A DNA stretch of 64,000 bases from Diadema setosum (Eukaryota; Echinodermata; Echinoidea; Diadematoida; Diadematidae), in the NCBI GenBank assembly GCA_033980235.1, contig CM067066.1, forward strand, positions 33,209,180 to 33,273,179. Direction: 5' to 3'. The notes beneath the pieces are model-generated. The model was not told where the DNA came from. It was given only the letters and a program-made list of their open reading frames with translations, and ran no database searches. Positions 45,691 through 58,140 of the stretch are shown one piece after another. Positions within the stretch are counted from its first letter, which is position 1. Every line of letters starts with the position of its first letter. Position numbers and translations under genes: made by a program.

Positions 45691-46700
45691 TCTTCCCTCC
45701 CTTTTTACGTGTTGTGTCTTATACGCTATCATTTGCAGTATCAACTCTGTGTTGTCAGAAATAACTCTTCCTTTGCTCTTCACTAGAAGAGATTTCTCAT
45801 TGCTACTGAGATAGAACATAGGAGGAGAAAGCTTCATTGCCCTGGATTCTTTGATTTGGATATAAACAAATTTCTTGTGTCACACTATATGAATTTTCTG
45901 TTTTCCAGCACCTGCCCTAAAACTTATTGGATCGAGGAATATTTTCATGTGAGGGGAGAGAATTTCCAGAGCGGCACCAATCAACCAGAAAAGATTGATT
46001 GGATTTACTCGTCTTCCCCATAAGGACTGTACGCGCTTTGTGAATACTTTGGATTTATACACAGGAGAACCAGCGTGCACATGCAGTGGGGGGAACATGT
46101 GATAAGCAGAGATTTCTACAACTGAACAGAAATAATTCAACTTAATTTTGGTATTCCTTGAAATGCAGCCCAACTTTGCCCTGTTCATTGCGTGCAGAAG
46201 GGCAGCTGTCACATTTTAGTGGTTGCCCATCCACCGTGACCGACTTTCCATGGCAACAGGAAAGTAAAAAGCCAAAAATTTTCTGAGCGACCAACAAATT
46301 GAAGTTCATCTTGTTGCCAAAGAAGGAGAAATAATGTAGAGAAGTATACTACTAACAGGTCACCCAGAATTTCTGGCAGTTTCCACATTGTCCTTTCTTC
46401 CTTGGTGGACCCATTGATTGCATATTTTTGTCTATGGTCCTTGGAGATTTAAAAGGAGTAACTTTTGTTGTTATTTTGCTTTTCTGTGGTGGAGAGAGAC
46501 CCCCAAATATGCAGTGAGTCGCCAGGGAGAACTACCGCTGCCTCCGACAGAGCAGGCAGTGGTTTTGGATCATCCGTTAATGGTCTCGTCGGTCGATCGT
46601 ATTGCTGGTTTTGTGGATATAGTATACATACTAAGATATAGTAGGTCTCACATAGTTTTTTCATCGTTGTTCCGGTTCGGAAGGGGCTTTATGTATGCAG

Positions 46701-46772
46701 CCGTGGCTACCATCGGGCTGTGCAGCCCAGCTCCCAAATATGCACACCACCAACCTCCACTCCCATTTAGAG
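46701..46772 (+). CDS. Candidate 72-bp cassette exon of the adaptor gene
   Basis: ATGTATGCAG precedes it and AGAG|GTATGA follows. Splicing between exons 5 and 6 would keep the frame, because both sides are phase 1 and the length is 24 codons. The encoded peptide ends SPAPKYAHHQPPLPFR, again a proline-rich SH3-ligand-like motif, as in exon 6. The pyrimidine tract is weak, so this could be chance. It lies within a longer open frame from 46418. Confidence 0.3.
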
Positions 46773-47295
46773 GTATGATGGTAATACTCAAAACACTCTC
46801 CACATCTCGATCTGCATGATAACCTCCTTTCCTGGTTTGTCCTCTTTTACTTAGTCATCTATCTATTCATCTATCCCACCCATTTCATTGCATCAATCTT
46901 CATTTGAAAGGAAGTATAATTACAGTTTATCATTTTTATGTACATAGTTATACCAATCAGTACAACATTATTTTTTTTATGATAATAAAAGAAAATACTA
47001 GGAACAAAAGTGCAGTTATATACTGTGACTTTTCTAACTGTACCAAAACAAATTTGTGGGAAAGAGAGGGGATCTGTGACTGCTGGAAAGCAAAATTTCT
47101 AATTTGAAGTCCCCTCATGAGCAATAACTAATAATTGGAAAAAATAACCTATGTATCTGTCTGACATAATTATGACAGGATCAATGCATATTATGCTTAT
47201 AAAATGTGGCTGCAGAAAAGATAGATAAATGCATAGAAAGAAAAACGTTAAAAAGTAAGTAGGGATATGTAGATAATATTCAAACAAGTATACTC

Positions 47296-47354
<59 letters not shown>

Positions 47355-47363
47355 CATAGATAC

Positions 47364-47397
<34 letters not shown>
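47296..47397. repeat. (GATA)n microsatellite
   Basis: About 25 GATA units with a few CATA interruptions. Confidence 0.96.
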
Positions 47398-47882
47398 GGA
47401 TGGATAGACAAACCCAACAGATTGATGGATATCTAGGTAGAGAGGGAGAGAGATGTAGGTATTGGAAGATAGATAGGTATATGTCATCAATTTACTTATT
47501 TGTCATTCCACTTACACTTCTTCTGTCTAATCTTCTCTTTTTGTCTTATTCTTTGTCACCCCTTTAGCTGCTCTTCCTTCTCACATCCATCTCAAATTGC
47601 TCTGCGTTCTGATATCATTTCTGAAATGCTCATTGTTTAATGAATTTTTGACTCTATGAAGGATACATATAATGCATAGTCCATCATAATCTCCTTGGAA
47701 AGGAGATACAACCTTTTGGCTAGCAATTTAATGCAAACATTTTTTTTTTTTTTTGCCAATAGGCCATTTGTCCATCAAATGATGCCCAAATCAGTACCAT
47801 ACATATTTGTAAAATAATGTAATAGTGCTTGAAGAAAGAGGAAGACTTGAACAAATACCTTTTAATTATTACATTTGACATT

Positions 47883-48140
47883 ATATGAAGAGTTTGTTTG
47901 CAAAAACCGCTAAGTCCATAGTTGTCAAATGGAGATATTTGCAAATAAAGGTAAAAGAAAAAGAGAATAATAAGAACATTTTTGCTTCTTTTGACCATCA
48001 TATAACTTCAAAAATATACCTTTATATGTAGTGACCAATATATCATTTAAAAGGTATTATTTTGTACTTTATGACAGAGACCGTACTTTAAAATCTTCAA
48101 AAATGGACTTATTGGTTTTTGCAAACAAACTCTTCATATA
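47883..48140. mobile_element. GAAGAGTTTG foldback family, copy 4
   Basis: The ends TATGAAGAGTTTGTTTGCAA and TTGCAAACAAACTCTTCATA are perfect inverted repeats of 20 bp, the best preserved termini of the four copies. The interior differs from copies 1-3, so it may be a sister subfamily. Confidence 0.8.
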
Positions 48141-48487
48141 TAATTATGGATAAATGTATAAATTATTTAGATTTATGAGGGAACCTGTTGTAAGAACCAT
48201 GTTAGTGCCATTTGTGCTTGCATTTGCGAAAGGGAGATATTCTGCTTGGGATTTTATATCTGGTTGCTTTGAGCTCTTTTAAAGGGATTCCAGGTAAATT
48301 TGTTTGCATAGGGATGTCTGCACTCTTGCAGAAATTATCTCAGGATTTCAGATGAGCCGTCTGTAGTAAAATGCCGGACATGGAATGAAACAAACCCAAC
48401 CCTTTGCTTGGATATTGTTCATCATGCTGCATCTGCCCTCTGTCACTCTGATATTAATTTTAGCCTGGCAGTCATTTCCAGTCTACA

Positions 48488-48569
48488 TTAACCCACTGAC
48501 TCATTACTACCCATCGTCAAAGCACACAGATCATCTAGCGTACAGATGAGTCTACATTCAAAGGGTTAA
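48488..48569. repeat. Tiny TTAACCC..GGGTTAA element, variant core
   Basis: An 82-bp unit bounded by TTAACCCACTGACTCAT and TTCAAAGGGTTAA, with GACTCAT and GATGAGTC forming a further inverted pair. The ends resemble those at 28589-28681, but the core is different. Confidence 0.6.
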
Positions 48570-49040
48570 TAAATTCCTGCTTTCAACCCCTGCTGCTTGT
48601 GGCATTTGCACAGCTTCTAGACTCAATCTCCTATTTCTGGTCGCTTCTTCTCTCCCTGATGGACGCTCTTTCTGAGAATGATGCTATACAAGCCTGCGAT
48701 TGGCAATTGAAATAACCTCTTTTTTTAACATACATCTTCTTAATAAAGTTTTCTGGAGCCCAACTTTGAGGTCATTCAAGGTCATTTTGGAAAATTCCAA
48801 CACTTAAGAAAGAAAATGCTTCACATATGTACAAGGAATTTAAATTGGATCATTCTTTTTTTAGAGGACAGGAAGATAGAGAGATTAGATTTAATCAGGA
48901 TGAGCTAGATCCTTGAATGGCCTCAGAAAGGTGATGCATGCTATGTGGTCCCTCCGTAGTGCATGTGCATGATGAGGTAGCCCCGGCCCCCCTCTCTGTA
49001 AATAATACCATTGCCTCTTTGTCCCGATGTTTCCGTCTAG

Positions 49041-49844
49041 AGCGCAGCTTTGCCATCCGGGAGAAGATGCCGGCACGGGCACCGCCCCCACCCCCTCCCA
49101 ACAACTCAACACCCACCACCACCACCACTACCAACAACAACACCACCAACAACACCACCACCAACAACACATCACCAACTCTGTCACCCGTTCTGCCTCC
49201 CACACACTTCATCCCGACAGGCAATGCGAGCGAACGGTTGGAGTTTGAGAAGCTCTTCAGCTCGGCGTCCGTCTCCCCGGTGCTGCGGAGGCGCATGTGG
49301 CAGGCCGCAGCCACCACGGGAAACTTCACTTTTAAATCGCCTCCACCGCTCCCCGTGCGTGGAAGCAGCGAAAATAAAGTCAAAGACACAGTGCCTAAGC
49401 AAGATCTCTCAAAGGCGCCCCCAGCGCCCAGCGAGGAGAACCAAGTACCTCCACCATTACCACCAAGGCAATCAGTATTTGATCCTGCAGAGGTTGAGCT
49501 ACGGAACAAGTTCAATGCAGCAAAGTCCAGCAGTACCGCCAAAAAATATGCCGCGAGCACAAACTCACAGTTACCGAAGAAGACCAAGAGCCCGTCACAG
49601 AGCTTCTGGAGGACCTTCAAATCTTCCAAATCAAGTGCGGCAATCAGCAAGGTGTTCCCCTCATCCGCCTCGTCCAGTAAAACAAAAGACCCCCCTCCAC
49701 TCCCTCCCCGCCAGGCATCCGTCTCGCCCAGCCCCCGAGTGCCACTAGCAGACAGCGAATTGAAGGAGGAAGAGGAGGAGGAGGCGGTGGAGAACAAGAA
49801 TGCGGAGGGGGAAGAGACGCCAGTTAATAACAGGATACCAGCAG
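49041..49844 (+). CDS. PH-domain adaptor-like protein, exon 6 (SH3-ligand array)
   Basis: An 804-bp exon that starts with AG completing G|AG from exon 5 and ends one base into a codon at AGCAG|GTAAGG. It encodes residues 648-915. It opens ERSFAIREKMPARAPPPPPP, then a Thr/Asn tract from ACC/AAC units. A segment with ERLEFEKLFSSASVSPVLRR follows, then three proline motifs: PPPLPVRGS, PPPLPPRQSV and PPPLPPRQAS. A basic Ser/Lys-rich stretch (KKTKSPSQSFWRTFKSSKSS) lies between the last two, and an acidic Glu run (ELKEEEEEE) near the end. PPPLPPR motifs are typical SH3 ligands. An in-frame alternative acceptor at 48959/48960 would add 27 codons. The 300-codon antisense frame is a shadow. Confidence 0.87.
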
Positions 49845-52800
49845 GTAAGGTGGATTATGCCATAGCATGGACCTCCTCTTGCCTTGCAAGCATGGTTCAG
49901 GACCACTGCACGTGTGGATGTCTCCTTCGAGACATCTTTCCTGTCTCCTCCGAATGAATCTGCATCATCTGCATCTCATCTTTGGCATGCTCAGGTGTAT
50001 GACTCCTCTTCTTGGCACATGCATCATCCTTAAAACTTCTCATATTCTTGCATGAAGAAAAAAAAATCTACTGTGCTGCTCAAGAGACATCAGGGCCAGA
50101 ATGGAAGCAAATGTTTGAAGGTATTGAACCAAGGAATATGAATGCAGTGTGACTCTGGGATTAACCAATAACAAATATTACATATTACTTCAGAGACCTG
50201 CATAGTATAGAAAGCTGTAATTTTGTTGCACTTGTGCTTTGCTGGCAAGTAGGAATCACATAGCAATAATTTCACGCATCTTTTGTGATAGGTTGAATTA
50301 AGCAGTGATTGCATGTCAAATTTACTTGCATCTTGAACTAAGCATGAATATTTGCTTGTATAGTAAATGAATTGAAATGAAGAAAACATTCACCTCTGAC
50401 TTCATTTTGCCTTTAAGTGTGACATGAAAAGCAGATTTGGTTGACATGTATGCCTAGAGTTCTGTTTTCACATTGTTTATTTTATATTTGAATAGCTCTT
50501 GAAATCTAAAATACGAGCTAGGGATTTTCTATCAGCGATGGATGCTCAACAGATATGATAACAAACAAGGGATACTGCCTTCAAAAAGATGAATGTATAT
50601 TCTTTGTAATGAAAAAAAAAATTAAATGGTTGCCCCAGTTCACAGCAGGAAATATATTTTTATCAGCAAGTGTTCATAGGGGCACCAACTCAGAGCCTCG
50701 GCTACTTCCTCTGCCGAAACCTTGGAGACACAAAGATTCAATTTGTTATGCCGTCTCCCATGAAGCTATTTGCGTCACTGCCAATTTCAAGCTTTAAGGG
50801 TCACACCAAGACGTAATACTGAAAAGAAAAAAAAAAGAAAAAGAATATGCCCTTCCCCCACACTCAGTAGGCCTAAGTTTGTTTCTCCAATTTGATTTGT
50901 TGTGATTAATACTGGCGGCCATCTTTAAACTGATCAGTATGTCAGATGCTGATGTGTATGCTGTTTACACCATGTATTTAGTGAGTCTAATTCTTTGCGA
51001 ATTGGAACTTCTCAACAATTTTGTGATGGTTAAATTTGCGATTGCGGAGTATACAGGAATGAGCAGAGAAATGTAAGCATGTGTGTCGCATTTATGTAAG
51101 GATCATAGTTGATATTTTTACATGTTGCTTAAGTTGTGTGTAGCACCTTACCCACTAAATTCATAAATATAAAAATCCCATGAAAATATATATACATATA
51201 CAGTATTTGAGGCTAGCACTGACATTAAAAATGTGTACGAAAAGAAAACAAAGACCTTAGGATATATAACTCACCTTTAGCAGATTGAAGAAAGGCATTT
51301 CCATATAGTGTAAACAAGCAGTTTTGATTAGCTGTTACAACATACTGTGTTGTAAACTTATCTTTTTAATAGTGAATGGATTTTCTTTGGGAAGTTTTCA
51401 CAGATTATTGTCTGTATGATCTCAGGTATCAGCCTAACATGAAGAACAGTAACATTACACATGTGACAAAGAAAACACAAAGTGCTTCCAAAAACTCAGA
51501 GAGTTTAAAGTAGATCATCTTGATGTTTGGTATTAGCAGGCTTTTTATTTGTAGAACATGAAACTTCATATTTTCGGATAATCTTAGTGACGATGGGTTG
51601 GCATGTGCTTGACATTAACCAAAATTATACTTTCTATTCTTGTAATAAATTGTTGACAGTTAACAATGACATATATCGATAAAATACACATTAAAGTTGT
51701 CTTCTCTCCATTTCACTGGAACCTTTAATGTCTAATTTCCAGAATATTTTTCCTCATTTAATTACAATCATTAATATATGAATTGGTGCATAAATTTGCT
51801 TCTCATTATCAGCAATCCTCCATGCTGTAATGTGATATATAAAATCATATTTATCCAAATATCATATTCATGAATCAAAGGTTTTTCACCATTTCTCTTG
51901 TGGATTTCAATTATTATATGATTATGACATTGAGGTTGAGAAATTAGAGACAAAAACCAAACATTTTCATCTCACATTTTGTGTAAGTTTACAGACTTCA
52001 GAAATTCCATGTGATTTGCTGCTGTTAGTCCTTGCATGTGAAACATGGTTTCCATTACCCAGGAAGCCTTATGAAATCTTCATACTCTGAATGACCCTAT
52101 TTGAAAAATACGTGCTGTTTATGTTTTCTGTGTCGCCTTGTAATAAATCTCAGGTTAATTCTGGCTGTATGTAGGCAGATGAAAATTTTGAGATATGGTA
52201 ACGAAAAACTAGAGCTCCTCCTTTCCTTCTCCCCCTCTTTTTGTCCCTCGTTTTATGGCACACTCATTCAATTTGATGGGGCGATGATGTGGTTATGCGA
52301 GATTATAACAGACACAGTTTGCGGATATAATAATCTGTATGCTACTTATGTTCTGCGGTTTCCACCACCATGCGAAAGTCCTCTCCCTGTATTTCCATGG
52401 TATCTCTGTGCAAGTGACTTTAAATTCAAGCGTCAATTATTGCGATTGGCATAAAGCACATTAATTTCTCTTTTTATTTTCCTCTTTGAGATAGTTCTTC
52501 TCTGCCTTTGTCTCTTTGTCTTTTTTTTTTCTCTTTGCTGAATAGCGGTACAATATCTTTTTGAAAGTGTCAAGAGCAGGAAAGATATGAAGTTCAAGTC
52601 TGTGAGGGTGACGGAATGAGTGTCATGGGGGAGGGGATAGTGGGGGCGTGACGGGGGGGGGGGGGGGGAACTATCGTATGCATGGAGCTGGAGTGATTAT
52701 TGGCCACTTCCCCCCTGATACATTATTGTGTTAGGACCTACATACAGTATGTGCTATGGTCAAAACACACTCTGTTGTCATCATGGTTTCTCCCCTATAA

Positions 52801-55309
52801 TATTTCAGTGTATACATCCATGAGGACAATTAAAAGTTATAATGCTACCATAATACCCTGCCACTTTTTGTCCAAATGAGTGCTCAGGAGAAATTTTCAA
52901 TTCAGAAAAAAAAAAACTGAACATTTTTTTGGGGGGATAGTGTTACACATGTATTATATGTTGGTTACATTTTCTTTTTAACAGGGAGGGGTGTCATAGG
53001 CACTGAAGATATCCCCCTTATTCCTCATCAAGTGTACTTGTATTTATAACCAGACATACATTACATGCAAAGGATTGATGTTACCAATACTATAGGACAA
53101 GCAACAACAACAGCAACAACAACAAAAACAACAACAGGTGCTCTGTGATGTAAAATTTGTAACTAGTTCATAGAATCCTAGAATATACATAAATTTGCAG
53201 AGTCTTGAACCATTTTGAGTAAATTTTGACAGTTGATACATGTGAAATAGCACAGCTTGGGTTGTAAGTGTAACTTTTGAAATGAGCATGCAGTGATGCC
53301 CATACAGTGGAGTTCTTTCACACACATCATTTTTGTGGCTTCTGCAATGAAACCATAACCAAAATTCCCTTTTAATATATCAACACAGCTTACTATTAGT
53401 CAAAAACAAAACAAAACAAAAAACAGTGTATCACACGGCCCAAAAAGAAACAAAATAACAAGCAACAAAAAAGGGGAAAATTCTAGTATGTTTTCCTTCA
53501 TTTATTGTTACCGTGTTGCCTTTAAACAGCTTCCTAGTATTGCAGCGAGTGGATCCAATACAGACTTATTGTATGCGTGTGATGAGACCAAGCAATTGTT
53601 GAGAGCTGCCGCTAAAGATAGACTAGTCATTGTGTGAGAATCTTCTCCTAGTTACCGGGGGCCTGGAGGTAGATTGTGCTTTCCTTTTCTTGCCTTCTTT
53701 TTCCCATTGCCCCTCTGTGCTGTTTGGCATATCTTATACAAAGCATTACATTGTTCTAAAAGATTGTTTAGTATAACTTTTTTGGGGGGCAGGAGACTGC
53801 AATGTTGAGTGCATTGATTAGTTAAAATGATATATTTCCTGTACATAGTAATCACAATCATGTTTGATATAGTTCTATTTTGCAAGTAGCTTTGTGAAAT
53901 CTGTTGAAGAAAGTGAGCAGTAATAGAGTTTTAAAAAGTTTTAAAAGTTTTAAGTAATAGAACTTGGAAGGATCAAGTTAAGGCAAGAAATATTTTGATT
54001 GCAAATGAGAAATGGAGAGTGCAATGAATAAGCACGTGTACTTGGTCACCATTTTTAGAGAACATCACAAAAATCATCTCAATTTAGGGGAAGAGTAATG
54101 TGTAGGGTTGACTGGCAGCTTAAAACATCCTGCAGTCCTAATGAACAATTTTAAAAATTTCATATGGAAATTGACACATTTAAAGCTTTTGATGATCATG
54201 GCTGACTTTTGGAGATGTGACATAACATGCATTATGTGGCTTAAAAGAAGAAAAATCATCATGCGGTATGTGGTTTAAAAGAAAAAAAAAATCATTATTG
54301 TATATGCAACTGGTCAAATAGATCTTCATCTTGGAACAACAAGACAGATATTAAATGGATCCAGAGACCCAAAGGAAATGCAGAATGATACTTTCTTATC
54401 AAACTGCAAGACATGCTGGTACTTCACTGTGAATATTCACTGCACCCTTCAGGCACCAAATGCCTTTTTCAGAACCCAGTTGGTAATGCATGCAAAGTAA
54501 AAAGGGGTTTGCAGGTATGAAAATACATGAAGAAATAACTTAAGTTATTAAGAAAGTTGTGTAGTTTATAACCTCATAAACAGGAGATTTTTTATATATA
54601 CAATAATACAGATTTCTGCAAGGCAAATATTTTACCATGAGCCACTCTTAAAGTAGATGTTTATCGATAACTGAACTCAGTTTTCTAGCATTTCACATGT
54701 GCATCCAGGCACCAGCTGTGTTCAGAATATGAAAGATGTGTTGAGGTTCAAATTATAGGAGTTAAAATGTTGCAAACCGGCTTTTTTTCTTTTGCATTAG
54801 TTTGTAAAAGATAAAAATCAGTGACTGTGTAGTTCTCTTCTAACATGAATGATAGCACCTGAAGGAAACAAAATCTACATAGAATTTAAGGACAGTTATC
54901 TATAGTAGATGTAAAGAAAAGGAAAGCAGCCTCCCTGATGGTCATTATTATTTACTTGGTCATAACTACTTTAAAAATTGCATGAAATCATACACAAAAG
55001 CATATTTTCCCTCAAAATACAATTTGTTTCTTATCAGTCTCATAGCTTATCAGGTGCTTGTAAAATTATCAAAGTGGTAGGATCAAACCAAAGGCTTTTG
55101 CCCTGTGGGACAATTTTGATGAGAAGTTAACTGTCTTGTGATCCTATGTCATCCAGACCAATTAGCTGTGGCCTGCGAAGGTTTGTTGTTTTCATCCACG
55201 TCAGCTGGAGGCTCAGTACCATCATGTCAAAACAGGTCATCAAAATTTATGCTGTCTAGCCTACACCTTCTCTTTTTTTTTTCTCCCCTTCTTCTTTTTT
55301 TTTTAACAG

Positions 55310-55377
55310 TGGCAAAGCAATATCACCCTTCCCGAAAACCTCGATTCATTCTAATTTTAGCTCTAATCTTACATTGA
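55310..55377 (+). other. Candidate alternative terminal exon
   Basis: A very strong pyrimidine tract and TTTAACAG precede it. From exon 6 (phase 1) the frame gives VAKQYHPSRKPRFILILALI, then LH and TGA at 55375-55377. No poly-A signal is evident close by. It may be chance; T-rich introns often create such sites. Confidence 0.2.
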
Positions 55378-55789
55378 ATGGCTATGGGAAGACCCAAAGT
55401 CATACTTGCCTGTCAAAAACAATTTTAGGGGAAAACCGAAGATGAGCAGGTTATGTCCTTTTTTTTTTTCTTTTTTTCTCTTTTACTCATTCCTATTCCA
55501 TATTTCTCTCTTGTAAGATAGAAGAGAAGTTGTTTTTCTTTAAACCTATGACTCTGCTCTCACTTTTTTTCTGTTCTTTATCCATTTCTATCTCTTTCCA
55601 TCTCTTTTCTCTCTATATATATATATATTTATATATATCTATCTGTTTTTATCTGTCTGTCTCCTTCTCTCGCTATCACCAACTTATGTTCCATATTAAG
55701 TTCTCTGAATCAATGTACTTCAAATTTTATAGGGCCATGCTGGTGACCGTGGTATAGATTAGGTGACCATTATATTTGTGTCTATCAGC

Positions 55790-55987
55790 TGATGATAGCG
55801 ACGATGATGATGATGATAATTGTGATAACGATGATGATGGTGGTGATGTTAATGATTATGTTGATGATGGTGATGACGATGGTGATGACGATGATAATGT
55901 TGATGATGATGATAATGTTGATGATGATGATGATGATGATGATGATGACGATGATGACGATGATGATGATGATGATGATGACGAGAT
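55790..55987. repeat. (GAT)n array
   Basis: GATGAT units with GAC, AAT and GGT variants. It reads as poly-Asp (+) or poly-Ser (-) and is not coding. Confidence 0.96.
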
Positions 55988-56917
55988 GATGATGGCTATG
56001 ATTCCCTCAGAGGACAAAGAGTAGCAAACATTCAGTGTATTTTGTGTCTGATAACTAGAATTCTCATCTACATTGGATGGTACAGCTTGATAGTACTGTG
56101 GGGATTCTAAGTTAAAAGATTGGGGGGATGGGGGTAGGATAAAAGTCTTTCCCCGTGTCAGATGCGAAGCAACAGCACTTCCTTTATACAAACTCACTTC
56201 TGATCAACATCCCAGTATTGTCTTTGTGATGAATAGAAAATAGCAGTTGCTGAACCCTGACTTTCAAATTTCCATGGGATTTTTTTTTTTTTTTGTTGCA
56301 CAAACCCCTGCAAAAATCATATCAGGTTGTTGAGATTTATTTTGGCATCAGTCACAGACTTGATGACATTGGATGAAATATATCAGTCTGAAGGGTACCT
56401 CATGACAGAATATTTAGGGAATTACGAAGAGTTGGAGCAGAAATAAAGTTAGATGTCAATGTTTTCGTAAGAGTATTTAAAAGATACCTTGCCAGTGAGG
56501 ATAAGAGCAAATTGGTGAACATGACTAGGGAGGGGCATGTTCCATGATCTGACATTTATTTGTTTGTGTCCCGTTGTGCATTGTATGAAAAAGTTTGAAT
56601 TATTTGAGATGCTTGTGATGGTGGCAGTCATGCTTGGCAGTTCATTTTTAGAACAAAGACATATAGTTTTGCACCCTCACTCTTTCAGCTGCTACAGGTA
56701 TCTGTGGTTGAATCTCAGGGGTGAGATAGGTCAGTGTTCACCTGTTCCTTTACAAAGTGACAGGGTCCAGTGTCAGCATGGATTACTTTAATCATTTGGC
56801 TCAAGTGGTGCGTACCTACGTCATTGTGAAGTTCTGACTAGCGTCTTAGTAAGAGGGGACTATGGAGAGCCAAAGAATGACACGCCTTAAAGTTTTGATT
56901 TTTTTTTTTCCTGCCAG

Positions 56918-57003
56918 AAGCCACAGGTGGTGATGTTGGACGGGTGCATAATGACCTCAATTGTTGTGACGTCCATAGTCGAGCATCTCGTCACAGGAAA
57001 TAG
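56918..57003 (+). other. Candidate alternative terminal exon
   Basis: A T run and CCTGCCAG precede it. In phase 1 from exon 6 it encodes EATGGDVGRVHNDLNCCDVH, then SRASRHRK and TAG at 57001-57003. A second AG nine bases in (CCACAG|GTGG) keeps the same frame. I see no clear AATAAA just downstream, which counts against it. Confidence 0.3.
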
Positions 57004-58036
57004 AAATGATTTATGCTTGATAGGCTTGCCTGCACATTCGTCATGCTTTTAAGTCTTTTCTGGTTGGGATTAGTGTTCTGAGACAAAGTTTGTCAGTTAT
57101 GTAGTGCTGAAAAACATTTTTATTTTATTTTTTACTCGTACCTTTCCAAAATTGTGTTGATCAGGTATGCATACAAGGCCTTAACAATTTTTTTCTTTTT
57201 TTTTTTTGCATTAGCCTTGTAATAGAGACACCATTCCACATGATATATCAGGAAGTTCAGTAAGGACAAATGAGATTCGCATGCATGAAGTTGGAAGATA
57301 TCCTGTTACCCTTGATACACTGTATGGCAATGTCTTTGCATTTTTTTTTAACCAGTCAATACAGCTCTGCGGTTTATTTCATTCTCCACTACTTTCATCC
57401 ATTCCATTTTGAAACTCTGGTTCCACCTCTTCTCCTTCTTTTGTTTATTTGTTTGTTTGTTTGTTTTCATCTTGCTCCCTCCAATCCACCTCAAAGCTAC
57501 GGATACCTCCCAACAACTATACACTTCCGCTCTCGAGTTTGCCAAAATTCTGCTCTAGCTAGTGCCGGCGACGTCTTCCTTCGTGCCCTCATCGTCTTTC
57601 TCGTCAGCATCATTATCTCATTATCAACCCTCTCCCTCTCTTTTTATCCCTCTTCTGTTTTGCTCAGTCGCGTTGTTGCTCCGGTTTGCTCTTGGTCGCC
57701 CTGATCCTTAATCTGGTTATTTTTTTTTTCTTTCTGTATGGCATTGAACTTTACGTGTGTTATTTTCCTATCAACACTCCATAATCCCATTCTGGAAGCA
57801 CATCCTAATTATTGTCTCTGTCTCCTTACACATTATGATTAGTTATCGCCCTTAATTCCCTAAATTCAGCCAGTCTACCCATCTCCATTTGTCCCCAATT
57901 TCCTCTGCTCTCCCTGCCCCCCCCCCCCCCCCTCCTTCCCAGAAAAGAGAAACACTGAACTTAAGATATTGTAGTTGTTATCATGATTATGATGGCATAA
58001 TGATGATAATAATTATGATTGTGATATAATTATCGT

Positions 58037-58140
58037 TATGATGATGATGATGATGACGACAATGATGATGATGACGACGATGATGATTATCATCATCATT
58101 ATTATTAATGCTGCTACTATTACTGCTACTACTATCATTA
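58037..58140. repeat. GAT/CAT/ATT trinucleotide array
   Basis: GATGATGAC units turning into ATCATCATT and GCTACTACT units. Degenerate microsatellite. Confidence 0.9.

Noticed and set aside
48866..48910. Alternative acceptor for exon 6 after a T run (TTTTTTTAG at 48865)
   Set aside because: The frame required by exon 5 meets TAG within 15 codons.
48895..49797. 300-codon minus-strand frame over exon 6
   Set aside because: It is antisense to a well-phased + strand exon. Its Ser/Val/Gly-rich content is what antisense of Pro/Thr/Asn codons gives.
55776..56197. Poly-Asp and poly-Ser open frames
   Set aside because: They are produced by a GAT trinucleotide array on the two strands.
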